Positions 1-8,584 of a stretch of 64,000 nucleotides of DNA are shown here, piece after piece. Source of the DNA: Lactobacillus sp. (lineage in GTDB: Bacteria > Bacillota > Bacilli > Lactobacillales > Lactobacillaceae); contig JAKVKU010000011.1 of NCBI GenBank assembly GCA_022484695.1, forward strand, positions 50,116-114,115, given 5' to 3'. How positions within the stretch are numbered: the stretch's first letter is position 1; each line of letters starts with the position of its first letter. The notes beneath the pieces are model-generated. The model saw only the letters and a list, made by a program, of their open reading frames with translations, had not been told where the DNA came from and searched no databases. The position numbers and the translations under genes were made by a program.

Positions 1-526
1 GTTGTACCAGTGGCTTTAATTGGTCCGGGCCGAATTGTTGGCTTTGTTTGATCAGGATTTCCGCACAGGCAATGCTGTCCGCCAAGGCATTGTGGTGGTG
101 TTTTAAATCAATCTTTAATGCATTGGAGACGGTGTTGAGCTTGTGATTGGGGAATTCCGGGTAAAAGCGGCGGCTGGTTTTTAAAGTATCAATGGCCAGA
201 TAATGGGGCACAACGATATCATAATGGGTCAAGGTGGCCCGTAAGACATTGATATCAAAGCGGGCATTGTGGGCTGCCACCAAGTGCTGGGCATCAAACA
301 AGGGGGCAATATGGGGCCAAACTTCAGCAAAGGTGGGGGCCTTGGCCACATCTTTAGCAGTAATACCATTTATTTGGGTATTGCGGTGATTGAAGTAGGT
401 TTTCGGATTGATCAAAGTGTAAAAAGAATCTTGAATCTGGTCATCGCGAACCACCACTAGCGCTAAAGAACAAGCACTTTGCGGGGTGAAGTTGGCCGTT
501 TCAAAATCCATGGCAACGAAATTCAT
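1..526 (-). CDS. DnaQ-like 3'-5' exonuclease (partial, cut by left edge)
   Basis: This is the first 175 codons of a protein whose 3' end lies outside the window. It reads MNFVAMDFETAN at the start, with the DEDD-family ExoI motif (D7-F-E-T), then AAHNARFD (ExoII) and HNALADS (ExoIII, H plus D), so it is a DEDDh exonuclease like the epsilon proofreading subunit of DNA polymerase III or a stand-alone relative. The ATG at 526 follows an AAGGAG ribosome-binding site. It lies 10 bp downstream of the exodeoxyribonuclease III gene on the same strand, so the two probably share a transcript for DNA repair or proofreading. Whether more domains follow cannot be seen. Confidence 0.85.
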   Translation of the reverse strand, partial: MNFVAMDFETANFTPQSACSLALVVVRDDQIQDSFYTLINPKTYFNHRNTQINGITAKDVAKAPTFAEVWPHIAPLFDAQHLVAAHNARFDINVLRATLTHYDIVVPHYLAIDTLKTSRRFYPEFPNHKLNTVSNALKIDLKHHHNALADSIACAEILIKQSQQFGPDQLKPLVQ

Positions 527-536
527 AGCACGCTCC

Positions 537-1298
537 TTAATTCAAGTCAGCAATGTCTAGTTCAACCGGACAATGATCGGAACCATAAATGTCCGTTAGA
601 ATTTTAGCATCTTTTAATTTAGGTTGTAAATCTTTGGAGGTACAAAAATAATCGATCCGCCAACCGGCATTGTTTTTCCGAGCATTGAAGCGATAGCTCC
701 ACCAAGAATAAACGCCAGTCTTATCTGGATAAAAGTGCCGGAACGTATCAATGAAGCCGCTATCCAGCAGAGCGGTGAATTTTTGACGCTCTTCATCGGA
801 AAAGCCAGCATTGTGATGATTGGTTTTATCGTTTTTCAAGTCAATGGCTTCATGGGCCACGTTTAAGTCACCACAAAAGATAACTGATTTTTCCTGACTT
901 AAGCGATCCACGTAATCTCGAAAGGCATCATCCCAAGCCATACGATAATCCAGGCGTTTGAGCTCACTTTGGGAATTGGGCGTGTAACAGGTGATCATAT
1001 AAAAATTGGGATATTCTAAGGTGATGACCCGGCCTTCAGTATCATGTTCGGGTAGGCCCAACCCGTAAGTGACATTATCTGGTTCGTGCTTGGTAAAAAT
1101 AGCCGTGCCAGAGTAGCCCTTACGCTGGGCGTAATTGAAATAGGTATGATACCCCGGCAAGTCTAAGTCTACTTGACCGGCCTGCATCTTAGTTTCTTGT
1201 AGGCAGAAGAAGTCGGCGTCTAAGGCCTCAAAAGTTGCCATGAAGTCTTTTTTTAAAATGGCCCGCAAGCCATTCACGTTCCAAGATATTAATTTCAT
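537..1298 (-). CDS. xth: Exodeoxyribonuclease III (AP endonuclease)
   Basis: 253 residues, the usual length for the ExoIII/ExoA branch of the endonuclease-exonuclease-phosphatase fold. It starts MKLISWNVNGLRA; LQETK near residue 35 carries the metal-binding Glu, GDLNVAH the Asp/Asn of the active site, and GSDHCPVEL near the end the catalytic His. The enzyme cleaves DNA 5' of abasic sites and removes 3' blocking groups in base-excision repair. The ATG has a strong GGAGGG site. The downstream exonuclease gene begins 10 bp later. Upstream, at about 1314-1333, there is an imperfect palindrome around GTAACtctgGTTAC that may be an operator; this is only a guess. Confidence 0.95.
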   Translation of the reverse strand: MKLISWNVNGLRAILKKDFMATFEALDADFFCLQETKMQAGQVDLDLPGYHTYFNYAQRKGYSGTAIFTKHEPDNVTYGLGLPEHDTEGRVITLEYPNFYMITCYTPNSQSELKRLDYRMAWDDAFRDYVDRLSQEKSVIFCGDLNVAHEAIDLKNDKTNHHNAGFSDEERQKFTALLDSGFIDTFRHFYPDKTGVYSWWSYRFNARKNNAGWRIDYFCTSKDLQPKLKDAKILTDIYGSDHCPVELDIADLN

Positions 1299-1373
1299 TA
1301 TGTTGAACCCTCCTAGGTAACTCTGGTTACTAGTTTACAAGAAATATGGCCGGTTACAAGCCATAAGTTTGTT

Positions 1374-1409
1374 CAAGCCAAATTGCCATGGCAACTTGGG
1401 CTTTTTTTT
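1374..1409 (+). terminator. Terminator-like hairpin upstream of murB
   Basis: An imperfect stem (AAGCCAAATTGCC against GGCAACTTGGGCTT) is followed by eight T. It sits before the murB promoter and no + strand gene precedes it, so it may end read-through or a short RNA. Confidence 0.5.
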
Positions 1410-1437
1410 GTTAAAATTTATAGTAACGTGTTATTAT
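1408..1437 (+). promoter_or_regulatory. Candidate murB promoter
   Basis: TTGTTA (1408-1413), an 18-bp spacer and TATTAT (1432-1437). Its position supports a murB start downstream at TTG 1486 rather than at ATG 1369, which would lie upstream of the transcript. Confidence 0.5.
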
Positions 1438-1485
1438 TTTGGTGCCACAGTTGGCAGTTTTTGTGGGAAAGGAACGGCGACAAAT

Positions 1486-2397
1486 TTGATTGAACAATTA
1501 ACGGACTCAGACATTAAAATTAAATATCATGAGCCTTTAAGCAAGTATACTTTTACCAAGACTGGTGGCCCAGCGGACATGGTGGCTTTTCCCAAGGACA
1601 AGGCAGAATTGGTCACTTTATTGCAATTCGCCAAAGCCAAAGCACTGCCATTGACGTTTATTGGCAATGCCAGTAATTTAATCGTTCAAGATGGCGGGGT
1701 GCGGGGCCTAACCATTATTACAACGGCTATGCGCCAAATTACGGTTCAAGGGACGACAATCACTGCCCAGGCCGGGGCGGCCATTATTGATGTGGCTAAA
1801 GCGGCGTTAGCGGCCGGCTTGACCGGTCTGGAATTTGCGGCTGGTATTCCCGGTAGTATCGGGGGCGCGGTTTATATGAATGCGGGGGCTTACGACGGGG
1901 AAGTCTCTGACGTGGCTCAATCCTATGATTATCTGACAGCGGCCGGTGAGCTGATCACACTGTCCGGCCCACAAATGGGCTTTGCTTATCGCCACAGTGC
2001 CATTCAAGAGAACCATGGGCTAGTGGTTGCCGCTAAGTTTCAACTCAAGGTTGGCGATAAGGCAGCCATTAAAGCTAAGATGTCCGAATTTAATGCCCGC
2101 CGTGCCGCTAAGCAACCCCTGGAGTTTCCGTCTTGTGGCAGTGTTTTTAAACGGCCAAAGGGTCATTTTGTGGGACCACTGATTCAAGAAGCCGGCTTAC
2201 AGGGCAAAATTATTGGCGGGGCGCAGATTTCCATGAAGCATGCCGGTTTTATCGTCAATATTAATCAGGCCACGGCCACCGATTATATGGCGATGATTCA
2301 TCTGATCCAGGAAACGGTTTTTGATAAGTTTAAGATTCATTTAGAACCCGAAGTTCGCATCATTGGCGCAGCAGCAACCAAAACGCCGATGGAATAA
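1486..2397 (+). CDS. murB: UDP-N-acetylenolpyruvoylglucosamine reductase MurB
   Basis: FAD-dependent reductase that makes UDP-MurNAc, the second committed step of peptidoglycan precursor synthesis, in the cytosol. The frame is open from ATG 1369, but those first 39 codons cross a terminator-like hairpin and a promoter and do not resemble MurB. TTG 1486, preceded by AAAGGA, gives 303 residues, the family length, starting just before the FAD-site segment FTKTGGPADM. Also seen: GIPGSIGGAVYMNAGAYDGE (FAD/substrate loop), SCGSVFKRP with the proton-donating Ser, and EPEVRIIG with the conserved Glu. A hairpin terminator follows at 2400-2448, so it is probably monocistronic. Confidence 0.93.
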   Translation: MIEQLTDSDIKIKYHEPLSKYTFTKTGGPADMVAFPKDKAELVTLLQFAKAKALPLTFIGNASNLIVQDGGVRGLTIITTAMRQITVQGTTITAQAGAAIIDVAKAALAAGLTGLEFAAGIPGSIGGAVYMNAGAYDGEVSDVAQSYDYLTAAGELITLSGPQMGFAYRHSAIQENHGLVVAAKFQLKVGDKAAIKAKMSEFNARRAAKQPLEFPSCGSVFKRPKGHFVGPLIQEAGLQGKIIGGAQISMKHAGFIVNINQATATDYMAMIHLIQETVFDKFKIHLEPEVRIIGAAATKTPME

Positions 2398-2399
2398 TA

Positions 2400-2448
2400 A
2401 GCTATCGCAAGCTAGTGTTTTTATGGCTAGACTTGCGATGGCTTTTTT
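2400..2448 (+). terminator. murB terminator
   Basis: Long stem AGCTATCGCAAGCTAG against CTAGACTTGCGATGGCT, followed by TTTTTT. Confidence 0.8.
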
Positions 2449-2461
2449 AATGGTCGTGGCT

Positions 2462-2489
2462 TTGGGAACGACGTATTTTAGTTTATAAT
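2462..2489 (+). promoter_or_regulatory. Candidate promoter of the Na+/H+ antiporter
   Basis: TTGGGA (2462-2467), 16-bp spacer, TATAAT (2484-2489), about 70 bp before the start codon. A second TATAAT at 2533-2538 has no convincing -35. Confidence 0.45.
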
Positions 2490-2561
2490 ATTTAAGGACG
2501 TCTTTAAATGCGTTATGATTGCCACAGTTCAATATAATGACTTTAAGAAGGGAAGACATAT

Positions 2562-4709
2562 ATGGAAATAGTTGAAGCCGTGATTTTACTGGTTTTATTT
2601 GTAGTCATTTCAAATATTATCAGTCACTACTTAGTTGCCATCCCTGTTAGTTTGATTCAAATTGCAATCGGTTTATTGATTGCCTTAGTTTTTGATTTTG
2701 AAATACCCTTGAATACCAGTTGGTTCATGTTATTATTTATTGCGCCATTGTTATTCAATGACGGCCACCATTTTCCCAAGCGGGAATTATGGGCCTTACG
2801 GGGGCCGATTGTCGCCAATGCCATTTTATTGGTATTTATTGCCACATTTTTAGGGGGTCTCTTGATCCATTGGCTGATTCCGGACATGCCATTGTCTGCT
2901 AGTTTTGCCTTATCAGCGATTTTGTCGCCAACCGATCCAATCGCTGTGCAATCCATCTCTGCCCGGGCTAAATTACCGGCCAATGTGTTGCACTTGGTAA
3001 GTGGGGAGAGCTTGATCAACGATGCCAGTGGGTTGATCGGTTTTAAGTATGGCTTAGCTGCCACCTTGACCGGGGTATTTTCTTTGACCCAGGCCGTGGG
3101 GGACTTTTTTTACATCAGTATCGTGGGGGCCATCGTGGGTTTAGTGATGATGTTGAGTTTTCATTTTCTGAAGGGATTCTTTTTACGCCAAGGGATCAAC
3201 GATGTGGTTCTCCATACAATTTTACAGATCAGCACGCCATTTTTAATTTATTTAGTCTCTGAAGAAGTCTTCCATGCTTCTGGGGTCATCGCCGTGGTTG
3301 CCGCTGGAATTTTTAGTACCAATCAGCGTAATTTATATTCAGATTATTATTTAGCAGAATTAAATATTGTCAGCGATAAAACCTGGGATATCCTGGTTTA
3401 TTTGCTCAATGGGATCGTCTTTTTGATCCTGGGCATCGAATTACCGGTGGCCTTTGGGGATGTGGTTAAAAATCCCACGGTCAACACCAAGTCAGCGATT
3501 TTGTACGTATTTGTCACGTGGCTGGGGTTATTTGTGATTAGAACTCTTTGGACCTATGGCTACAGTTTTTTATCCTATCTTCGGGACAAAAGCGGTAAAG
3601 AGCAGCCTAAGTTTAAAGTGGCGGTAATTTCCGGTTTGACCGGGGTCCGGGGTGCAATCACCATGGCTGGTGTTTTGTCAGTTCCGGTACTCTTAGACAA
3701 CGGCCAAGCTTTTCCGGAACGGCCATTGATGTTATTTGTGGCTGCTGGCGTGATCTTGTTGAGTCTGTTAAGTGCCATCATCTTTTTGCCTCTTTTCGTA
3801 CCCAATGGCAAACCCCTGCGCTTGCGGGGAAGTTTACCCTCGGATGATGAAGACGTGGATGAGACAGCTGCTGATGAAGATGCCGTGGCTGACCCGGCCA
3901 CGGCTAAATATACCCTGACCCAAGCCCAGCTGTATATGTATCAAGTGGCCCTGCATAAAATTATATCTGAAAAACATGAGGAAAATTCCCGGGCAGCTTT
4001 GGATTTAGCTGGGGAGTATCAAGTCATGATTCGCCGGGTCGAGCTGGATTTAAATGATGACAATTCCTTGCCACCGATGCTAGCTGACGAGTTAATTTTG
4101 AATCGCGTCGGGCTGGAAGGGGAATTAAAAACCCTGGATGACTTGTGGAAGGCTAACCAAATTCAAGTTGAAACTTATCGTTATTATGAAGAAAATATTG
4201 CCCAACGTCGGAAGAATTTCGAAAATATCGGCAAAAGTGAATGGCGGGTGCGTTATCAGTTGGCCTTCTTTAGATTTCGCAACCGATTTAATCATCTGAA
4301 AGCAGAGTTGACCCTCCAGAAGAATAGTGATCGGCCATTTTTCAATGAAAGATTATTCGCCGAACGGCAGATGGCTAAAGGCGGCTTGAAGCATTTATCA
4401 GCTTATTTGCGGGAACCGGCAAATCGCCAAAAAAATTATAATCGCCAAGCCATTTATCAACTGGTGACCCGCTATCGTCGCCGGGTCGCTAACTTAAAGA
4501 GCATTGGCAATCAGCGCACTGAAATTTATGAGCATCAACTGGACTTATTGCGAACCCATGCTTTAGCCAGTCAACGCAGTGCCATTCAGGAAATGGTTGA
4601 AAATGGTTTGATCACCAATAACATGGCCGCTAAATTACGCCAGCAAATCAATTACATGGAAAATGCCATGGTCATGACCACCGATCAGGATGTGGACATG
4701 ACGACCTAA
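2562..4709 (+). CDS. CPA1-family Na+/H+ antiporter
   Basis: 715 residues. The first ~420 form about twelve membrane segments with the CPA1 signature SPTDPIAVQ and GESLINDASG, which holds the conserved Asn-Asp ion-binding pair; TGVRGAITMAG is the later conserved Arg region. An acidic linker (DDEDVDETAADEDA, about 425-440) leads into a ~280-residue charged cytoplasmic tail with coiled-coil character. It exchanges cytoplasmic Na+ (or K+) for H+ and serves pH and sodium homeostasis. The ATG is preceded by GAAGGGAAG. It is flanked by terminators on both sides, so it is a single-gene unit. Ion specificity cannot be read from sequence. Confidence 0.9.
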   Translation: MEIVEAVILLVLFVVISNIISHYLVAIPVSLIQIAIGLLIALVFDFEIPLNTSWFMLLFIAPLLFNDGHHFPKRELWALRGPIVANAILLVFIATFLGGLLIHWLIPDMPLSASFALSAILSPTDPIAVQSISARAKLPANVLHLVSGESLINDASGLIGFKYGLAATLTGVFSLTQAVGDFFYISIVGAIVGLVMMLSFHFLKGFFLRQGINDVVLHTILQISTPFLIYLVSEEVFHASGVIAVVAAGIFSTNQRNLYSDYYLAELNIVSDKTWDILVYLLNGIVFLILGIELPVAFGDVVKNPTVNTKSAILYVFVTWLGLFVIRTLWTYGYSFLSYLRDKSGKEQPKFKVAVISGLTGVRGAITMAGVLSVPVLLDNGQAFPERPLMLFVAAGVILLSLLSAIIFLPLFVPNGKPLRLRGSLPSDDEDVDETAADEDAVADPATAKYTLTQAQLYMYQVALHKIISEKHEENSRAALDLAGEYQVMIRRVELDLNDDNSLPPMLADELILNRVGLEGELKTLDDLWKANQIQVETYRYYEENIAQRRKNFENIGKSEWRVRYQLAFFRFRNRFNHLKAELTLQKNSDRPFFNERLFAERQMAKGGLKHLSAYLREPANRQKNYNRQAIYQLVTRYRRRVANLKSIGNQRTEIYEHQLDLLRTHALASQRSAIQEMVENGLITNNMAAKLRQQINYMENAMVMTTDQDVDMTT

Positions 4710-4711
4710 CT

Positions 4712-4738
4712 AAAAAAGGCACTGCTATCAAGCAGTAC
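4712..4738 (-). terminator. Terminator of the oxidoreductase gene (minus strand)
   Basis: On the minus strand GGTACTGCT-tgat-AGCAGTGCC is followed by TTTTTT. It lies between convergent genes and may also slow + strand transcripts. Confidence 0.75.
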
Positions 4739-4746
4739 CCTTGGAT

Positions 4747-5745
4747 TTATGGAAAGGCAACGATGGTTCGACCTAAATTATTGCCAGATAGGAAAGCTTT
4801 TAAATGGGGGACCATATCTTCAAAGGCGATTTCGTGAACTGCCACCGAGTGTTCTCCGTCTAAACGAAAGGCCGAAGATAATAATTGCCATAATTCCTGC
4901 CGGTCTTGGGCTGGATAATTCACCGAGTCCACCCCGATCAAGCTAATGCTGCGGAGGATGAAAGGTAAGACGTTGGCATTAAAATTGTTACCCCCGGCAT
5001 TACCGCTGGTGATCACGCGGCCGCCATACTTGACTTGACCCAACAAATCTCCCAACAACTGGCCGCCAACACTATCCAAAATAGCCATATATTGCCCTTT
5101 CAACAAGGGCTTGGCTTTCGGGTTTGCCAAATCAGCAGGAGTTAAGATCGAACTGGCCCCTAAATTGGCCAGGTAATCATTTACATCGGTGCGCCGGGTG
5201 ACCGCCGTGATGTTTTTAAACCCCAGTTTATGCAGCATGGCCAAGGTCAAGCCACCAACGCCGCCAGTCACACCGGTGACCAGAATTGGGATTTTTTTGT
5301 CAATGGTCTGGCGTATTTGTAGAAATTGGCTTAAACTTATGGCTGCTGTTAGGCCGGCAGTACCTAAAATCATGGCATCACGCATGGTTAATGGTCGGGG
5401 GATTTTAAAGATCTGGTCAGCCGAAGCTGTGATAAATTCAGCGTAACCACCGGGGTGTTTGAGACCAAAATCAAAGCCTGTACCCACAACTTTATCACCC
5501 ACAAAAAAACGGGGGTCTTTAGATTTAATGACCATCCCGGAAAAATCAATACCAGGAATGATCGGGTATTCATGAACGACCCCACTGTTAGGGTCTAGCA
5601 TTAAAGCATCTTTGCGATTGATGCTGGAGTATTGCACGCGGATTAAGACATGGCCATCCTGTAGTTTGGGGAGTTCTTTGGAAATATATTCAGGCTGGAC
5701 TTGATCGCCTTGCTTGATCAGACTTAGCGCTTGATAATCAGACAT
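4747..5745 (-). CDS. YhdH/YhfP-type quinone oxidoreductase (MDR superfamily)
   Basis: 332 residues of the medium-chain dehydrogenase/reductase superfamily without the zinc ligands of alcohol dehydrogenases. The GroES-like N-terminal domain contains SSINRKDALML and PGIDFSGMV; the Rossmann domain contains VTGVTGGVGGLTLAML (NADPH-binding GxxGGVG). This pattern matches YhdH/YhfP, the acrylyl-CoA reductase-like group, so it likely reduces an activated double bond or quinone with NADPH. The true substrate is unknown. The start has an AGGAG-like site. It is divergent from potABCD, with repeated TATAACGTT motifs in the shared intergenic region. Confidence 0.85.
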   Translation of the reverse strand: MSDYQALSLIKQGDQVQPEYISKELPKLQDGHVLIRVQYSSINRKDALMLDPNSGVVHEYPIIPGIDFSGMVIKSKDPRFFVGDKVVGTGFDFGLKHPGGYAEFITASADQIFKIPRPLTMRDAMILGTAGLTAAISLSQFLQIRQTIDKKIPILVTGVTGGVGGLTLAMLHKLGFKNITAVTRRTDVNDYLANLGASSILTPADLANPKAKPLLKGQYMAILDSVGGQLLGDLLGQVKYGGRVITSGNAGGNNFNANVLPFILRSISLIGVDSVNYPAQDRQELWQLLSSAFRLDGEHSVAVHEIAFEDMVPHLKAFLSGNNLGRTIVAFP

Positions 5746-5780
5746 TATGATCCTCCAAAAATTAAGTTAATACTTACAAT

Positions 5781-5800
5781 TATAACGTTATTATAACGTT
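5781..5800. promoter_or_regulatory. Tandem TATAACGTT motif in divergent intergenic region
   Basis: TATAACGTT occurs at 5781-5789 and 5792-5800, one helical turn (11 bp) apart; the first is part of the perfect palindrome ATAACGTTAT (5782-5791). It lies between the oxidoreductase and potA and could be an operator for either. The same palindrome recurs at 29048-29057. Confidence 0.35.
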
Positions 5801-5854
5801 TTCAAGAAAGGTGTACCACCTTCTTAATGAGAAAAAAGCAAAAGAGGAATGAAA

Positions 5855-6961
5855 ATGGCAAAGACAGAGACGATATTGGAATTGCAACATGTGTATAAAT
5901 ATTTTGACGATTTTACAGCCTTAGATGACATTAATTTTACCTTGGATCAGGGAAAATTTTACTCTTTTTTGGGGCCATCTGGTTCTGGCAAAACTACAAT
6001 TCTGCGAACTGTTTCAGGCCTGATTTTAGCTGACAAGGGTAAAGTTTTATTCGATGGCCAAGATATTACCAATTTACCAGCGGAAAAACGCAAAGTAAAT
6101 ACGGTATTTCAAAATTATGCCCTTTTCCCCCATTTAAATGTTTTTGATAATGTGGCCTTTGGGTTACGGCTGAAAAAAATGGCCAAGTCAGAAATTGATG
6201 ACCGGGTCGTCGCCGTTTTAAAAGTGATCCAAATGGACGGTTATGAAAACCGGATGATTTCTGAACTGTCCGGGGGTCAACAACAACGGGTGGCTATTGC
6301 CCGGGCAATCGTCAATGAACCGCGCTTATTGCTGCTAGATGAATCTTTATCTGCCTTGGACCAAAAATTACGCCAACAAATGCAATACGAATTACGTTCC
6401 TTGCAACAGCGCCTGGGGATCACTTTCTTATTTGTGACCCATGACCAAGAAGAGGCGCTGGCCATGAGTGATGAAATTTTAGTTATGAATGATGGCAAAA
6501 TCCAGCAAAGTGGGACCCCGGTGGATATTTATGATGAACCCATCAACCATTTTGTGGCGAATTTTATTGGTGCCAGCAATATTGTGCCTGGCGTCATGGT
6601 ACGGGATTATGAAGTCGCCTTTGTGGGCAAAACTTTTGAATGTGCGGACGCGGGGATGCGGCCAAATGAAAAAGTTGAAGTTGTTTTGCGCCCTGAAGAT
6701 ATTGATGTTACTACCCCAGAGCAGGGTAAATTAGTGGTGAATGTGGACTCCCAGTTATTTAGAGGGGACCATTTTGAAATTAACAGTCATGATGAAGATG
6801 GTAACCAGTGGCTGATCTATGCCACGAATTCCATTGAAGATAAAGATAAAGTTGGGTTAAGTTTTACCCCCAATGCCCTGCACGTGATGCGGTTCAATGA
6901 AGATGAAGCGGACTTTGATGCCCGCTTGAGTCAATATGAAGAAGGTGACAACGCTGACTAA
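5855..6961 (+). CDS. potA: Spermidine/putrescine ABC transporter ATPase PotA
   Basis: 368 residues from ATG 5855. An ATG at 5849 directly abuts the AGAGGA site; the second ATG has proper spacing and is preferred. Walker A is GPSGSGKT, the signature [14 protein letters not shown], Walker [13 protein letters not shown], followed by the switch His in [10 protein letters not shown]; a C-terminal TOBE-like domain occupies the last ~120 residues. It powers polyamine import at the inner face of the membrane. It heads a tight operon potA-potB-potC-potD: potB overlaps its end by 26 bp, and B/C and C/D overlap by 4 bp each, a strong sign of one functional unit. Confidence 0.95.
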   Translation: MAKTETILELQHVYKYFDDFTALDDINFTLDQGKFYSFLGPSGSGKTTILRTVSGLILADKGKVLFDGQDITNLPAEKRKVNTVFQNYALFPHLNVFDNVAFGLRLKKMAKSEIDDRVVAVLKVIQMDGYENRMISELSGGQQQRVAIARAIVNEPRLLLLDESLSALDQKLRQQMQYELRSLQQRLGITFLFVTHDQEEALAMSDEILVMNDGKIQQSGTPVDIYDEPINHFVANFIGASNIVPGVMVRDYEVAFVGKTFECADAGMRPNEKVEVVLRPEDIDVTTPEQGKLVVNVDSQLFRGDHFEINSHDEDGNQWLIYATNSIEDKDKVGLSFTPNALHVMRFNEDEADFDARLSQYEEGDNAD

Positions 6962-7766
6962 GACTAACCGCCTGCCTTATTTTTCACTATATTTTTTGTG
7001 GATCGGGCTATTTGTCATTGCCCCGGTGGCGTTGATTGTTTATCAATCTTTTTTTGGTATCGACCATTCGCTGACCTTAAACAATTATCGAACTTATTTA
7101 AGCTCCAGTGTCTATTTACGCATGACGTTTAATTCCTTTTGGTTTGCCTTTTTAATTACCGCCTTGACGCTGGCTATCAGTTACCCAACGGCGTACTTCT
7201 TAACGAAATTAGAACATCGGCAACTATGGATTTTACTGATTATTTTACCAACTTGGATCAATTTGTTATTAAAAGCTTATGCCTTTATCGGGATTTTTTC
7301 CCAATCGGGCTCAGTTAACAACTTTTTGACTTTTATTGGGGTGGGCCCCCAGCAATTATTATTCACGAACACCAGCTTTATTTTAGTAGCGGCTTATATT
7401 CAGATTCCCTTTATGATTTTGCCCATCTATAATTCTTTAGTAGATATTGACCCAGCCATTATCAATGCCAGCCATGATCTAGGGGCCAACAATTTTCAGA
7501 CCCTGTGGCGGGTAATTTTTCCCATGAGTATTAATGGGGTCCGTTCCGGGGTCCAAGCCGTGTTCATCCCATCCTTGAGTTTATTTATGATTACCCGCTT
7601 GATTGGTGGCAATAAAGTGATCACGTTAGGGACGGCCATCGAAGAGCATTTCATGACCACCATGAACTGGGGCATGGGTAGTACCATTGGGGTGGTCTTG
7701 ATCATCATCATGTTTATCACCATGGCATTGACCGCTGGCGGTCGGAAAGGTAAGGCGAAATCATGA
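6936..7766 (+). CDS. potB: Spermidine/putrescine ABC transporter permease PotB
   Basis: 276 residues with six predicted membrane segments and the cytoplasmic EAA-like loop ([21 protein letters not shown]) that contacts PotA. It begins inside the end of potA; ATG 6936 lacks a good ribosome-binding site and GTG 6945 in the same frame is an alternative, so coupling to potA translation is likely. With PotC it forms the polyamine channel. The family is firm from both sequence and operon position. Confidence 0.94.
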   Translation: MKKVTTLTKTNRLPYFSLYFLWIGLFVIAPVALIVYQSFFGIDHSLTLNNYRTYLSSSVYLRMTFNSFWFAFLITALTLAISYPTAYFLTKLEHRQLWILLIILPTWINLLLKAYAFIGIFSQSGSVNNFLTFIGVGPQQLLFTNTSFILVAAYIQIPFMILPIYNSLVDIDPAIINASHDLGANNFQTLWRVIFPMSINGVRSGVQAVFIPSLSLFMITRLIGGNKVITLGTAIEEHFMTTMNWGMGSTIGVVLIIIMFITMALTAGGRKGKAKS

Positions 7767-8584
7767 CCGAAAAGAAACATTGGTTGGGCCGGGTTTATTT
7801 GGTTTTTGCTTTTGCCTTATTGTACCTGCCCATCTTTTACTTAATTTTTTACTCGTTTAGTACTGGCAAAAGCATGTCTAATTTTAAAGGCTTTACCTTC
7901 AGTCACTATCAGACGCTTTTTTCCGATAGTCGCCTGATCGTCATCGTGTTAGACACCTTAATCGTGGCAGTATTGTCCTCATTAGTGGCTACGATTATTG
8001 GGACCATGGGTGCCTTGGGCATTTACCGGGTCCAAAATAAGCATTGGCGTAATTTGATTTTAAGTTTAAACAACATTTTGATGGTGTCACCCGACGTTAT
8101 TATCGGGGCTAGCTTTTTGATTTTATTTACCGCCTTGGGTGTGACCTTGGGTTTTGGGTCTGTATTAGTCAGCCATATTGCTTTTTCGATTCCCATTGTG
8201 GTGCTTTTAGTATTGCCCCGTTTGCGGGAAATGGATGCGACCATGATTGATGCGGCTCGAGATTTAGGGGCAAATAGTTGGCAGATTTTAAGCCAGGTTA
8301 TTTTACCCTTTATTTTACCCAGCGTTTTTTCAGGTTACTTCATGGCCTTTACCTATTCCTTAGATGACTTTGCGGTGACCTTCTTTGTCACGGGCAATGG
8401 CTTTGCCACCTTGTCTGTGGAAATTTATTCACGGGCTCGCCAAGGTATCAATCTGGAGATCAACGCTTTATCAGCCTTAATGTTTGTTTTCTCCATTGTT
8501 TTGATTGTAGGTTATTATTTTATTAACCATTACACCCAATCTAGACGCATCAAACGTCAAAGAGGGGGGGCTTATCTCAAATGA
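7763..8584 (+). CDS. potC: Spermidine/putrescine ABC transporter permease PotC
   Basis: 273 residues, six predicted membrane segments, EAA loop AARDLGANSWQILSQVILPFI near residue 170, and the family's SLDDFAVTFFVTG segment. It starts at the ATGA overlap with the potB stop, which implies translational coupling. It is the second permease half of the polyamine importer. The C-terminus is basic (RRIKRQRGG) as expected for a cytoplasmic end. Confidence 0.94.
   Translation: MTEKKHWLGRVYLVFAFALLYLPIFYLIFYSFSTGKSMSNFKGFTFSHYQTLFSDSRLIVIVLDTLIVAVLSSLVATIIGTMGALGIYRVQNKHWRNLILSLNNILMVSPDVIIGASFLILFTALGVTLGFGSVLVSHIAFSIPIVVLLVLPRLREMDATMIDAARDLGANSWQILSQVILPFILPSVFSGYFMAFTYSLDDFAVTFFVTGNGFATLSVEIYSRARQGINLEINALSALMFVFSIVLIVGYYFINHYTQSRRIKRQRGGAYLK

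Noticed and set aside
269..460. 63-codon + strand open frame
   Set aside because: It is antisense to the exonuclease gene and has no ribosome-binding site.
1369..1485. Upstream extension of murB from ATG 1369
   Set aside because: It runs through a terminator-like hairpin and the promoter and has no MurB similarity.
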